Shown here piece after piece: positions 34,501 through 47,500 of a stretch of DNA of 64,000 nt (positions within the stretch are counted from its first letter, which is position 1; each line of letters starts with the position of its first letter). Position numbers and translations under genes: made by a program. The notes under the pieces were generated by a model. It did not search any database, was not told where the DNA came from, and saw only the letters and a program-made list of their open reading frames with translations. This stretch comes from Girardinichthys multiradiatus (lineage: Eukaryota; Chordata; Actinopteri; Cyprinodontiformes; Goodeidae), in NCBI RefSeq assembly GCF_021462225.1, contig NC_061811.1:548001-612000 (forward strand). Reading direction: 5' to 3'.

Positions 34501-37500
34501 GAAGAGGAGGAGGAGAGGAGCTTGTCCTGACTTTTACTGCGGAGGAAATGTAAACGTTTGGGAGGAGGAGCTGAGAGATGGAGGGAGATGAGAGGGAGGA
34601 AAATGAGTGAAAAGTTATTGATCAGAAGATATTGATGATTGATTCCCAACAGAACACATGCAGAAGAACCCGTTAGAATTTCACCAGAAAACTGAGCTCA
34701 ACTTGGACCGAACTGATGACCAGGCAGCTGAACCTGTGGAGGCTCCTCATTCAGCTCCAACGTCAAGTTGGAAAAAAATCCAAACTCAGGAATGACACAA
34801 ACTAATCCAATAAACCAACCCAGAATCCTGGTTTCGAGAATTTTACTTAGAACTGGAACCAGATTCTAGTTTTCTCCACTCTGTGCACATCTGCACTGCT
34901 CAGACCACAGAACCATTTAAATGCTGGTTTAAAACCTAAAATAGTTTTATTATTGAAGGTTTATAATAAGTTTCTCTATTTCTTTATGATTTGGCTGAAA
35001 CCTCAGCATCATGGTACCTTCTCCTGATGAGGAGAAGGTACCAGCAGCGACTCGCCAAGGCTTACGACATCTGAGCTGGAGCACCTGAATCACCAGATGA
35101 TGAATCTGCTGCTGCTGGAGGTGGTTCACCTGCTGATGAACAGGTGGTGTTGGGGACTTAGAAAAGCGTAGCCATGCATAAACAGATCTTCATCCATCAG
35201 TGTGAATGTGGCCTGAAGATCCAGAAGATCATGTTCTACCACATCCACACATTAAGCTCTGTTGGAGCCATGTCAGCAGAATCGTTGCTCCGTGCAAAGA
35301 TTCTGGATGTTTTCCTAATCTGGAAATAAAAATGTTTACGACGGTAAAGATTTCTGCCATAGTCGGGAAGTTTGTGTCAGATCTGGGATTTTTCATCCAC
35401 TAAATGAACGTTTCTGAAAGTTTGGAGCCTCATTTTTGGTCCAAGGCTCCAGATTAACCTGAAAGACTAGGACTAGACGTTTGATTGGTCCTGATTCTAA
35501 CGACCCGTTACAGTTTGTAGGACATCTGTTAGAATTTCTCTTTCACACTGCTGATGGATGCATGATTTATCTGTCCAAGAACAGGTTGAGCTGAGCTTCA
35601 TCCCGACAAACAGAAGATACAGAAACACAGAAAGCTGGGACCATGCGTGATGAAGAACCGGCGCCAGTGGTTCTTTTCAGCAGAACCAACAGAACATCTG
35701 TAATCGGGCTGCAGACGGTGTTTCCGTTCAACAACTAAAAACCTGTGCTCTGCTTACCGATCTGCCCAAAGTACCAACAGGGTTCTAGATCACAGAGAAT
35801 GGAACCAGCGCTAAACAACAGGTGGACCCAGCGTGGCTCGGTGCTAAGGAACGGGTGGAACCGGCTGTGGAAGGTTTCAGAACCAGTCAGCGGGCCTAAA
35901 GAATGAATCTGAAACAAGTAACACCAGCCTACAGGCCAACAGCATCGCTGCAAGAAACTGATGTAGCAGCTATCAGATGTGACAAGAGCGCCCTCCTGAG
36001 GATTCCCCCTGAGCTGCAGCTCATTATAATGTGTATTTAGAAAATGATCTCTTTATAATTTGAATATTGTGGAATAAAAGATAAATACGTGTTTGTGAAG
36101 CCTTGAGGAGTTTCATTTTTGATCCATGAGGCAAATGAGGCACATTAAGTGTGATGGGGGATCTGCAGCAGGAATTTAAATCCTGCAGGGATGAACCAGA
36201 GCAATGCACCCTTGAGATGCATAACAGCATCCTGACGAAATGTTATTCCACAACAACTATCCCACAGCCTGTCCCCATGGTAACAGGTGAATCAATACGT
36301 TATACCCTTAGAGGAAGTTCAGGTAGAGGAACAGGTGAGGGATAGTAACCGAAGGTTCTCTTAAGGATAACAGTACATCGTCTGCATAATTAAGGCTGTT
36401 CTCTATTGACTAGCCTTTTTTGTTCTCATTGCTTCTAATAAGCTGTGCAAAAAGTTCAATACCTACAATAACCAGTAGGGGGCAGATGGGTTAACCTTGC
36501 CAACATCTCAGGATGTTCTAACTGAAGGTTCTGGGTCTAAACATCAATACCCGAGGCTGAATTTAAACTGTTTTCTAGAAAGTGTCATTGCACCTCTCTT
36601 CTTTGCCCTCTGGAGAACTTCTTAAGTTTAATAACAATCACCATCATATCATCCAGACATGAACCCGGTCTGGCCCGGATGAATATGGGTCATGATTTGA
36701 TTATCACTGAGAGACGTCCACATGAGGAACAACTAGTGTTGCATCTGTTCAAGCAGCAGCACAGCATGTGGTTGTAAACCTTTTCATTTCTCGCTATGGT
36801 TTCATTTCCACAGCATTGCCTCAGACCATTGACCAGAGAACTCCTTGACTTTAATACTTCTAATGAACTGTTGTTACACAGTCATCTGGACAAAGGTCCG
36901 TATCTCTGTAGATGGGAACCATGTTATCTGGTTGTTCCTTCAGCTGTAAAACAAAGCATGTGATTGGCTGGACTTAGATTTTCCTCCACCTGTTCAGTTC
37001 ATTAAAGGGCGGAGACCTTATCTTCTAGGTCAGACTGTTTTACCTCTCTTCTCCTGTTTTGTGTTGCCCCTAGAGACGGAGGAGACATATTTCTGATAAG
37101 GGTCAGAAAATCTGATGGCAGGAGCAGTTTGGGTTAGTTTACCAATTACACTTTTTCCTGCAGGTTTGTCTTTACCTCGGCTGATGGGGGTCACGGCAGG
37201 ACTTTGGGGTCCCAGGCTCGGGCTGCTGTTGTGGTTGCTATGGTTACTGTGTGTGTCGTTTCCTGTGCGTGGGGGAGCAGGGGGTGGGGTCTCTGGGGGC
37301 AGCAGAGAGGGCGTGGCAGGCAGGGGGATATCAGGAGCGCTCTTGGCTCTCTCCCGGTTCCTCTCAGCCTCCTTGTCCCGGTCGGCTCCGCGCTCCCGGC
37401 TGCTCTCTTTTCTGGGTTTGATCAGCTTGACCAGAGCTTTAGCTCCGGACCACTGACTCCTCCTGAAACGTGAATATCTGGAGGTGAAGACATGTTGTTT

Positions 37501-40500
37501 GACTGTAAACTTTACTAACGTGGTGTAAAGCAGCACTTTGTACTTTTTGGGTGAGGGGTCGTAGAACTTGTACTGGTCCATGATCTTCTCCTCCAGCTTC
37601 TCCTTCTGCCGTCGCAGAGCGTTGAGCTTATCTCTGAGTGGGAACAGACACAGACATGATCAGCTGTTTATCACAGCTGCAGCAACAGTTTCAGCTGTTT
37701 GATGAAGTTACATGTAGAGCTTCTGCTCCTGGTGATACAGCTCCTTGCTCTCCATGCTCCTCTCCAGCAGTGTGTGGTTCTGCTGACCCAGCAGATTGAT
37801 CTGGCTCAGCAGGTGGTGGTTCTCCTCCTCCAGGTTCCCCTTCAGGCGACTCAGCAGCTGCAAACCCACAGAACCAGTTTCAAACTGTTCCCAGTTAGAA
37901 TTCCCTCTCATCCCAGCTGGTTTTAGTTTACCTCACAGTGGTTGTCCAGTTTGGTCATGGTGATGTCCAGGTTCTGGTGCTGCTCCATCAGTGAGTCATG
38001 ACGGGCCATCCACTGGCTTACTTCCTGCTGAGCTAAGCTTAACGAGCTCTTCAGCTCGTTGACTCGCTGGTGGAGGCCCTCGCTCTGCTCGGTGTGCTGT
38101 GATTGGCTCCGAGTCAGTCTGAGCAGACAAGGAGAAGAAGTTAGACAGATGAGTGACGTGGATCAACAAGGTTGGTTCTGATCCAAGTGGTCCTTACTGT
38201 TTTATTGACCAGCAAGACAACATATCTTCATGTTGCTGCAGCTAAGATGATGCTGCAGCAACATGAACAATGCCTGAACTGCTCATCTTGGTATCTACTA
38301 ACAGAAAGGTCCTGGAGGATGATGTGGATGTGAACATTTGAGAGTAATTATTCTGGGTCTGAGTAAATAAGGTTTGAATGCAAAAAAACAAAATTCTGCC
38401 TAACAGAAAACAGATTTTTCATAGAAAAGCTCTTACTCTTACTGTAAAGAAGGAAATAAACACAATAAATTGTAATTACAGCATCTGAGTGACATGTGGA
38501 GCCAGTCTGGTGTCAACACAACAGGCAATTCATACATGTTAGACTTTTTTGCATGGCGTTTGAGCAGTGGTCAGTGGATATAAGTAGAAGTAGATCATTT
38601 TGTTGAGGAGTCTCAGATGAAGATCTGGACATATGACAAGTGTGTGTCAGAGTTAGTCAGCTAAAGAGACCAAGTCCCCTTGTAAGGGGAGCCTGGGGCT
38701 TAAGAGGTTAATTAACCAGAGGCAGCGAGTCCCGAAGCTTAACGAAGAAGCCAATATGGCCGACTTGGAGACAATAAGAGATTTTAGCTGGAAAGGAAAC
38801 ACGCTGGAGAATGGGCTTCTGAGCATAGAAGAGACCATAGTGGGTCTGTTGGACCTGCAGCAGAAAATCCACCATGAACATACAATTATAGCTACGATGA
38901 GATGGTTTAAATCAAAGCAGATTCGTGTGTTTTAATGGCCTAGTCAAAGTCCAAGCCTAAATCCAACTGAGAATCTGTGGGAAGACTCACATATGTTCTC
39001 CATCCATCCAGCCTGACTGAGTTTGAGCAGTTTTACAAAGAAGAATGGAGAACATTTCAGTCTGTAAATGTTCTAAGCTGGTAGAGAGGAACCTCAAAAG
39101 ACCTGGAACCAGAGGAGGTTCTACAGAGTTCTGACTCAGGAATGATACCACACATTTCAGATTTCTCTGAGTAACAACTGTTTAAGACCCTGAATTATTT
39201 TCCTTCCTCCCCGCAGCTCTGCACTAAAGTTTGTGAACTGGGACAGAAAACGCGAAAGTTCAGGGGGAGTGAATACTTTAGGAAGAATCTGAAGTACAGC
39301 TGCAGAGAATGACGGTTATGGCAGGACGCTGAGATGTGGAGCAGCTCAGTGGCTGAACCCCTGCAGGATGCATGCAGAACCAAACAATGGAGCCCGATTT
39401 ACCAGCAGCTTTTAGCTATGACGGTAAAACATGACATGTTCGTAACGAGAGGGGAAGTAAAGACGTGAATTAATAATGGAGATATTAGAGTTTCATAAAC
39501 GACATCATGACATCACATTTAAGGAACCACATTGTTGGACCGACCCATTACAGGATCCAGTAAGTTAAAAACATGAATTGACACTCTGCTTTGGTTCACT
39601 GGAAGTGAATGTGTGATGTTTCCATCCCTTACCGGTCCACTTCAGATTTCAGCTGCAGGTTCTCCTGCTGTAGGAGTCGGTTCTTCTGGACCTCTTGCTT
39701 CAGCTCCTCCTTTTCTTTCTGACTGCGTCCCTGATCCTCCTCCCATTTCTCCTTCTGCTGCAGCAGAGAGCAGTACCTGCACCAACATTTGTAAACTGGG
39801 TCACATTTGTTTTTATTCACAAGAACCAAAGAGTGATGACCCACTGGGTTGCACGTCTCTTATGACCGTGGTGGTCTGCCAGAACCTGCTCCATGAACTG
39901 CAGCCTCTCGAGACAGAAAGCAGCTGATGGGGGGAGGTGCTTAGGTCCAGACCCGTGGACAATGTCTGAAGAAGTGCAAAATGTCCTGAGATGAAGGACA
40001 ACCAATGATGTTCTTTCTTAGGTGAAACATGGACCGAACTGACAAAGAGACTGGTAAAAACTCGGGAGTCCCTAAATGCACCACATTAACCTAGTTTAGT
40101 CCAGGCCAGGGAAGAGGAACCACAGCTGGAACATCTGTGATGTTAAGGAGCCACTAACAACAAACTTCTGCCTCCCTGATGCGATCAGCGCAAGGAAGAC
40201 TCCTTGACTACTTCGAAGAATCCTTGGATCCAAAGTTGACTACGAGCTGATGTTGGGGTATCCGTCGATTGAGAACAACCAAAAGTTAAGTTATGACCTG
40301 CTGTGTGTGCATCCAGCATTCATGCTAAGGGGTAATTAAGACAAGCTGTCTTTAATCTTTCTTACTGAGCTTCAGCAGAGAAATCATCTGAACCAGAGGT
40401 TCTCCCAGAAGAGACGGTATATCTAATCCCGTCAAGTGAAGTGAGTTTGCTCCTCCCAGCCTGAGAGAAGACGGCATATGAACCGCAGCATCGTACGCCT

Positions 40501-41480
40501 TCCTGTGTGTCCAGGGAGCAGAAGCTACCCCAAGCTGCTACTGAGAGCAGCAGCCACGGCTTCTTTGTTCACCGTCCGCCATGCAACAAAGCAGCTGGAC
40601 CGGGCCGCCTTTTCCACACTACCTTTGGACCTTTTTCACTCTGATTCATCAAAACGGTTCATGTAAGAAGTGCGTCCAGACAAAGAAAATTAGTTCAGGA
40701 TGAAACAATTAAATATCGTTTATTTCATGGTGTTTGTTAAACTATTTGAATGCTAACGGCTAGTGAGCCTTTAGTTGTGTTTTGAAGTTGAAACAAACTT
40801 TATTTCAATCAGATGTTTAAACACTGATGGTCCTGTAATGTGGGTTTGCTCCAGTTTATCTGTTTTTCCTTAATCTCCTTGAACTAACCTGCTAAAAATA
40901 GGTTTGAATATTGTTTGAAAACGTGCCACGTGTTGTCTCCGCTAACAGCTAACAAGCTAATAGCTCTGCTAAAGCCAACCAGTGGTCCGCTGTGTTTCCT
41001 TAGCACCGTCATCGTCAGTGTGTTCATTGCCCTGTTTGTAAGGTTGAATAACATCCAATAAAGGTTTAGGACCGGTAAGGTGGTGCATATACTGGAATAA
41101 TCTTGTGACTACTCCCTAGTACCACTGGTAAAGAACATGTTACACATACATTATGTTGCTATATTGCAGTGGGTTCCACCACCAGATCAATGAATTTTAC
41201 TGTTCCAATCACTTCCATGGCTGCAGGTGTGAAGAAATGTGACTGGCCTGATCATAGTCCTGACCTTAACCGTCTTGAACATTAGAGCAGAGGCTGCAGA
41301 TCTGGTTTTCTGCTCTAACTATGAACACACTCCTAAACCTTCTGGAAGATTTTTACAGAATAGTTAAAGTTGCTGTTTCTGGGAACGGGGGTCCATCAAC
41401 CAACTGGACCTTATAGATTAAGAATAGGATGTCATCAAAGTTCATGTACATGTAGTAGACAGACAAATACTTTTGCCAGT

Positions 41481-41544
<64 letters not shown>

Positions 41545-44500
41545 TGACCAGCACCACCAGACTAGGTGCGATTTGGAGGTGTGCAAACCTCCAGCTGCTT
41601 CTGTGCCACTTATCACAGCTCTAATGTGCACCAACCATCTTTACAAAACCTGACAAGAAGCTTTGCAAACTTACTTGCTATGCAGTGTCCTGTGCTCGCT
41701 CTCTAGCGCCCTCTGCTTGCCTTTCAGTGCGGCATGCTGGCTGATGAGCTGCTCATACTCATGAGCCTGCCTCTCGTGCACGCTCAGCAGGCGCTCATGG
41801 TCGCTGAGCACGCTCTCTCGGGCTCGCCACGCCTCGTCGCGCTGCCGCTGCCACGACTCCACCTCGGTCTCTAGGGCAGTGACCTGGCCTTGCAGCACAG
41901 CATTCTGGGCCATGAGGGAGGCGCTCTGCGAGGACACGGTAGAGTTCTCCACCTGAGACAGAGAGAGGTAGGTCAGATAGCAGTCTTGACGAAGGACGTG
42001 CTCAGAGAGACGCAGATTGAGCAGCACCTGCAGCTTCGCTGTCTGAGTATGTAGAGCTGAGTTCTGCTCCTGCAGAGTGGTGGCGTGCCGTTGCAGCGCC
42101 ACCATCTGGTTGTTGAGGGAAGTGTTCTGGCTGTCAAGCTGCTTGAGCTGCGCCTTCAGTAAACTGCTCTCCGTCTGAAGGGAGGCGTTCTACAGGAAAC
42201 AGCAGCTTTGTGGTATTAAACTAGAAGGAAAACAAGAAGATGATGGAGAAAGGCTCAGTTTGAAGCTTACGCTCTTCTCCACGGTGATGAGATGATCTTT
42301 GATGCGCAGCAGTTCAGCAGTGGCTCCATGTTCACTGCCTGATCCTTGCTGCCGGGAACTTTCCTTTTTCTGCTGCTGACGCTGAGCCTAGAAACACAGC
42401 AACAAAGCTTCATTCACACTGACCCGTTGTATAAAATGGCGTTTTTAGTTTATGTGTACAGTTCTGTGAAAAGGTTCTGATCCAGCCCAGTGTGAACTGG
42501 ATCAGTATTTTCTGGGTGAGCATACAGAGGTCAGCTCGTTGCGTAGAGAAACATTCAAAGCGTTGCTCTCTTCTAGTTTCTTCTCCAAGCTGCTGATTTT
42601 TTCCTCCTTCAGCTTCATGGTCTGCTGGACGGTCTCCTCCAGCCGGGACTCCAGCAGCCTGAACCTGCTGAAGGAGTTAGATGGTAGATGATCATCATAT
42701 TTACAAACAGAAACAAACTGATCATGTGATGCAAGGTACCATTGGCCTTTTCTAGTTTTTCTAGCTCGTTTTCAAACACACGCCCACAACAGGAAGCACT
42801 ACCATATATGGATGGATGACATCATGTCTATAACTGTACCATGTTGAAGTCTTCATAGCTGTATGTGGACACCTTCTTAAAAACAGTATAACAGATGAAT
42901 GGATGGGTGAAAAAAGGCTGGAATATGCTGTAGGGATCAGGGGAACAGCGCTAGGCTGGTTTAAATCTTATCTGTCTGACAGATTCCAGTTTGTTCATAT
43001 AAATGATAAATCATCTTTAAACTCCAGGGTTAATTGTGGAGTACCACAGGGTTCAGTACTTGGGCCAATTCTCTTTACTATATATATGCTTCCAATAGGT
43101 CAAATTATCAGGCAGCATGGGATAAATTTTCACTGTTACGCTGATGATACTCAGCTTTACTTATCCATAAATCCTGATGAGCCCAACCAGTTAGATAGAC
43201 TACAAGCATGTCTTGAAGATATAAAAACTTGGATGACTTTAAATTTTCTGCTTCTAAATTCAGACAAGACAGAAGTTGTCGTCTTTGGACCGGAGTCTTT
43301 AAAAAAGAAACTGCTTAGTCAATCACTTAACCTGGATGGCATTAAATTGACCTCTGATAATAAAGTAAAAAACCTTGGTGTTAACTTTGACTAGGACATG
43401 TCATTTAAATCCCATATTAAACAGGTTTCTAGGATTTCCTTCTTTCATCTCCAGAACATTGCCAAAATTAGAAATATCCTGTCCAGGAGTGACGCTGAAA
43501 AACTAGTCCATGCATTTGTTACTTCAAGGCTGGACTATTGTAATTCTTTACTATCAGGATGTCCACAAAATGCAGTTAAAAGCCTTCAGCTGATTCAAAA
43601 TGCTGCAGCAAGAGTTCTGATGAAAATTAAAAAGAGAGATCATATTTCTCCTATTTTAGCTTCCCTTCATTGGCTCCCTGTTAAATCCAGAATATAATTT
43701 AAAATTCTCCTCCTCACATATAAAGCCCTTAATGATCTAGCTCCATCATACATCAGAGATCTGATTGGTCCATATGTTCCTAACAGAGCACTTTGTTCTC
43801 AGACTGCAGGTTTACTGGTGGTTCCTAGAGTCTCTAGAAGTAGAATGGGAGGCAGATCCTTTAGTTATCAGGCTCCTCTCCTGTGGAACCAGCTCCCAGA
43901 TTTAGTCCGTGAGGCAGACACCCTGTCTACTTTTAAGGCTAGGCTTAAAACTTTCCTTTTTGATAAAGCTTATAGTTAGAGTGGCTTAGTTTATCCTGAG
44001 CTATCTCTGTAGTTATGCTGCTATAGACTTAGGCTGCTGGAGGACATAATGACCACTTTCATCCTCTTTGCTACATTCTCATACTACTCTCCAATTCTGC
44101 ATTATTTGCTGTTATTTCAGCTTTTAACTTTGTTCTCTCTTTTCTCTTTCTAGAAGCTACACCTGGCCTGTCTCTGTGTCTACCTGTGACACCTTTCTGG
44201 AGAGGGGCATCATCCGAGCTTCTGCTGGCAACAACTTAATGCTTACCTTCTACAGATGATCCACATGGCCCTGTCTTTTAGTGTTTAACCCTTTCTCTCT
44301 CCTAGACATGGCTACTGACTGAGCTTCTACTGTAACTAACTCTATGTTCTCTCTTTCAGACTCTAACCTTGAAAACTGGATCAGAGTTTATCTGTTCTTT
44401 CTTTCTAGATGAAACGACTAAAGGAGCTACATCCATTAACATTTACTTTTCCTTCCCATAGAAAGTACTCCTGGATCAGTGCTTCTTTGTTCTCTTTGTG

Positions 44501-47500
44501 TCTCTGCTCTGTTCTCTCAAACCCCCGGTCGGTCGTGGCAGATGGCCGCTCACACTGAGCCTGGTTCTGGTTCTGCTGGAGGTTTCTTCCTGTTAAAAGG
44601 GAGTTTTTCCTCTCCACTGTCGCTACATGCATGCTCAGTATGAGGGATTGCTGCAAAGTCAACACCAGTGACTGTCCACTGTCTCTACATGCTCATCCAG
44701 GAGGAGTGAATGCTGCAAGTCACTGACTGGATGAAATCTGAATCTGACTGAACTGTTCAATGATTACGATTAATAGGAATGTATGAACCTGACTGTTGTG
44801 AAGAACCTTGAGACGACATGTGTTGTGAAATGGTGCTATATAAATAAAACTGAATTGAATGAATGAATGAATGAATGATGGATGGATGGATGGAGGTCAA
44901 CCCCAGAAACAATTTCATAGGTGGGGAGACTTTCTGCTCCAGGATTATGAAAGAGTTTGAATCTTGGATCTAAGGGAACGTCGAGGGACAAGAAACAACA
45001 GTTTAGGCCTCGACTCGAGCAGGGAGTGAACAGCTGTTTATAACCTCACAACCTCCTGAGTAAAATAGACTGATCATGAGGAGAAAGGTGAGATTTCCTC
45101 AACCACAGCATGTCTTCCTGACATAAAGGAAACTGTGAACACCAGAGTAATAATGCTGGTCAGAACTGGAGCAGGAATTACAAAGTATACCTAAAAGCTA
45201 CCAGAATTCCACAGTTTTCCTTCATCACTGTGGTGAATGACAGGTAGCCTGGGCTCACCATTAAATTATTTTAAATCCCTCTGTAGGGTGCTGGTTTGCT
45301 AAGTCTCAAAGCTACTGATCCCAGAGAACATTTCTCCCGATTTCCTGCTCCTCACCGGATAGATCTCTAGATAAACATTAATTTTCTGGACTGTAACTGG
45401 AACTGCAGACCTTGCCATGTAGTTTGATTTTAAACGTGACATCATCACAAATTCTTACGTAATTCCTTCATTTCTTGGAAATGATTGTAACTACCATGAA
45501 CTACGGCTGAACCCAGCTGCAAAGCAGAAGTTGTAAAAATGCAGCTGGTGAGCAGAGGGTGGCTGAGGACGTCCCAGCTACCTGTCCTCCAGCGTGTGCT
45601 CCTGCTGCAGCAGTTTCTCCTCGTTCAGTCTCTCCAGCTCAACGTTTTGCTGCTGAACGTTCAGCTTCTCAGACACCAGCTCCTGCACACACAGAACCAC
45701 ATGGATGTTAGATGACCCCAAGCATCTGATCCTGTTCTGTTCCCTGTTGATGAACAGCAGGCCTTTGGAAGCAGCAAAGCTTCAGGACGTCCAGATTTCT
45801 TGTTAAATATACAGAACCTGAGTGGTCCTTCTCCTCCTCCTCAGTCTCACCTCCCTCAGTGTTGCCAGAGTTTTCTTGTCGATGGTGGCCTGCTTCTGCA
45901 GCTCCTTGTTTTCCCGCTCCTGCTCCTTGGCTTTAACAGATGCCTCCTTCAGTCTCTCCACCTCCTTCCTCAGAGCCGCACCCTCCTTAACAGACGCAGA
46001 CGCTCGGCTGGATTTCTCCTCCAGCTCCACCTCCTTGGCTTCCAACAGCGTTCGGATCCTCCAGTTCTCCTTCTCCAGCTGCTTCCGGATCTTCTCAGAC
46101 TGCTCGAGGTCCAGCTGGAGCTTCTTCCTCTCCTCGTCCCCCTCTTCTCTTCTTCTTCGCTCCTCTTTAAGATCCTCTAGCTCCCGGCTCAGTCCCTCCT
46201 CCCTGGTTTTAGTCTCTCTGATCTTATTGTCCACCTCCAGCATCTCCTCCCTGCTCCTCTCCAGTTCCTCTTCTAGATGATGTTTTATCTTGTTCAGAGC
46301 TGACAGGTTCAGCTCCAGCCTCTCCGCTCTCTTCCTCTCTCCTTGCGCCTCCTTCCTGGCCTCCTCCAGTGTCTTCTGCACTTCCTGGGTCTCCCTCTGC
46401 GCCTCCTTCAGCTCCTCCTGCAGTGAGGGCAGGCGGGCAGATGAGGAACGCAGGTTTTCCATGGAGCAGCGGAGCTCCAGGTTTTCCTTAGACAGCAGGC
46501 CATTTTCTGCCTCTTGCTTGGCCAGCCGCTGTGGTTCCTTCTGAGCCTCCTCAGCCTCCCGCTTCAGTCTGAGCACCTCCTGCTCCAGGGAGGTCACCTG
46601 CCTCTCCAGGGCTTCTGAGCGCTCACTGCATGCACGCAGAGACGCCACCTGGAGGCAGAGCAGGATAATGAACTGGATCCATTCACACTGGCAATCATGA
46701 GGAGCAGGAATCCTTGTCCCGCTGCTTACCTCTCTGTTGAGAGCCTCCCTGCTCCTTTCCAGACGGGTCACCTCCCTGTCCGCCTCCTCGCAGCGCCCTG
46801 CCCGCTCCCTCAGCCTCTCCGCCTCCTCACTCACCACTTTAAGCTGTGTTTCCAGGCTGGCCAGGCGGGAGCTGGTGTCCGTGATGCTCTGATGGAGCAG
46901 GCGGTTCTTGGCTTCCACCTCCCTGACTCTGGTCTCGCTGTTGGACTGAGCGCGATCCTGAAGGGATTTCACCGCCTCCGACAGGTGCTGTTTCTCACTC
47001 TCCAGCTCTGAGATCTGATTGGACGAGACAACAAGTGGGACTGAGATGCATGAAAGGATAAACTCTGGTGTGTTTTCTAACAAACAGGAGCATCAGAAGT
47101 ACCTGTCGGTCCTTGTCAGCCCGCAGAGCGTGCATCTCTAGCTCCAGACTCTGTTTCTCCTTTAGTAGCTCCTCCCCTAGAGACTCCATGTCCTGATTGG
47201 TTAGTCTCTCCTGGTCCAGTAATCCCTGAAGACGCTCCAACTAGGAAAAAAAACCGCATGAACACATGTTAAACTATACTGGATGGATGGATGATGGATG
47301 GATGATGTATGGATGGATGATGGATGGATAGATGGATGGATGCATGGATGGATGATGGATGCATGGATGGATGGATGGATGATGGATGATTGATGGATGG
47401 ATGCTGGATGGATGGATGATGGATGGATGCATGGATGGATGGATGCATGGATGGATGGATGGATGCATGGATGGATGGATGGATGCATGGATCGATGGAT

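Larger units (their letters stand above)
33193..37043 (-). other. 3.85-kb ccdc88c intron
   Basis: Apart from the candidate exon, two microsatellites and a hairpin, I see no recognisable transposon or gene here. This makes it unusual among the larger introns of the gene. Confidence 0.5.

Noticed and set aside
45800..46544. 126-, 152- and 84-codon plus-strand frames
   Set aside because: Antisense shadows of the large ccdc88c coiled-coil exon.
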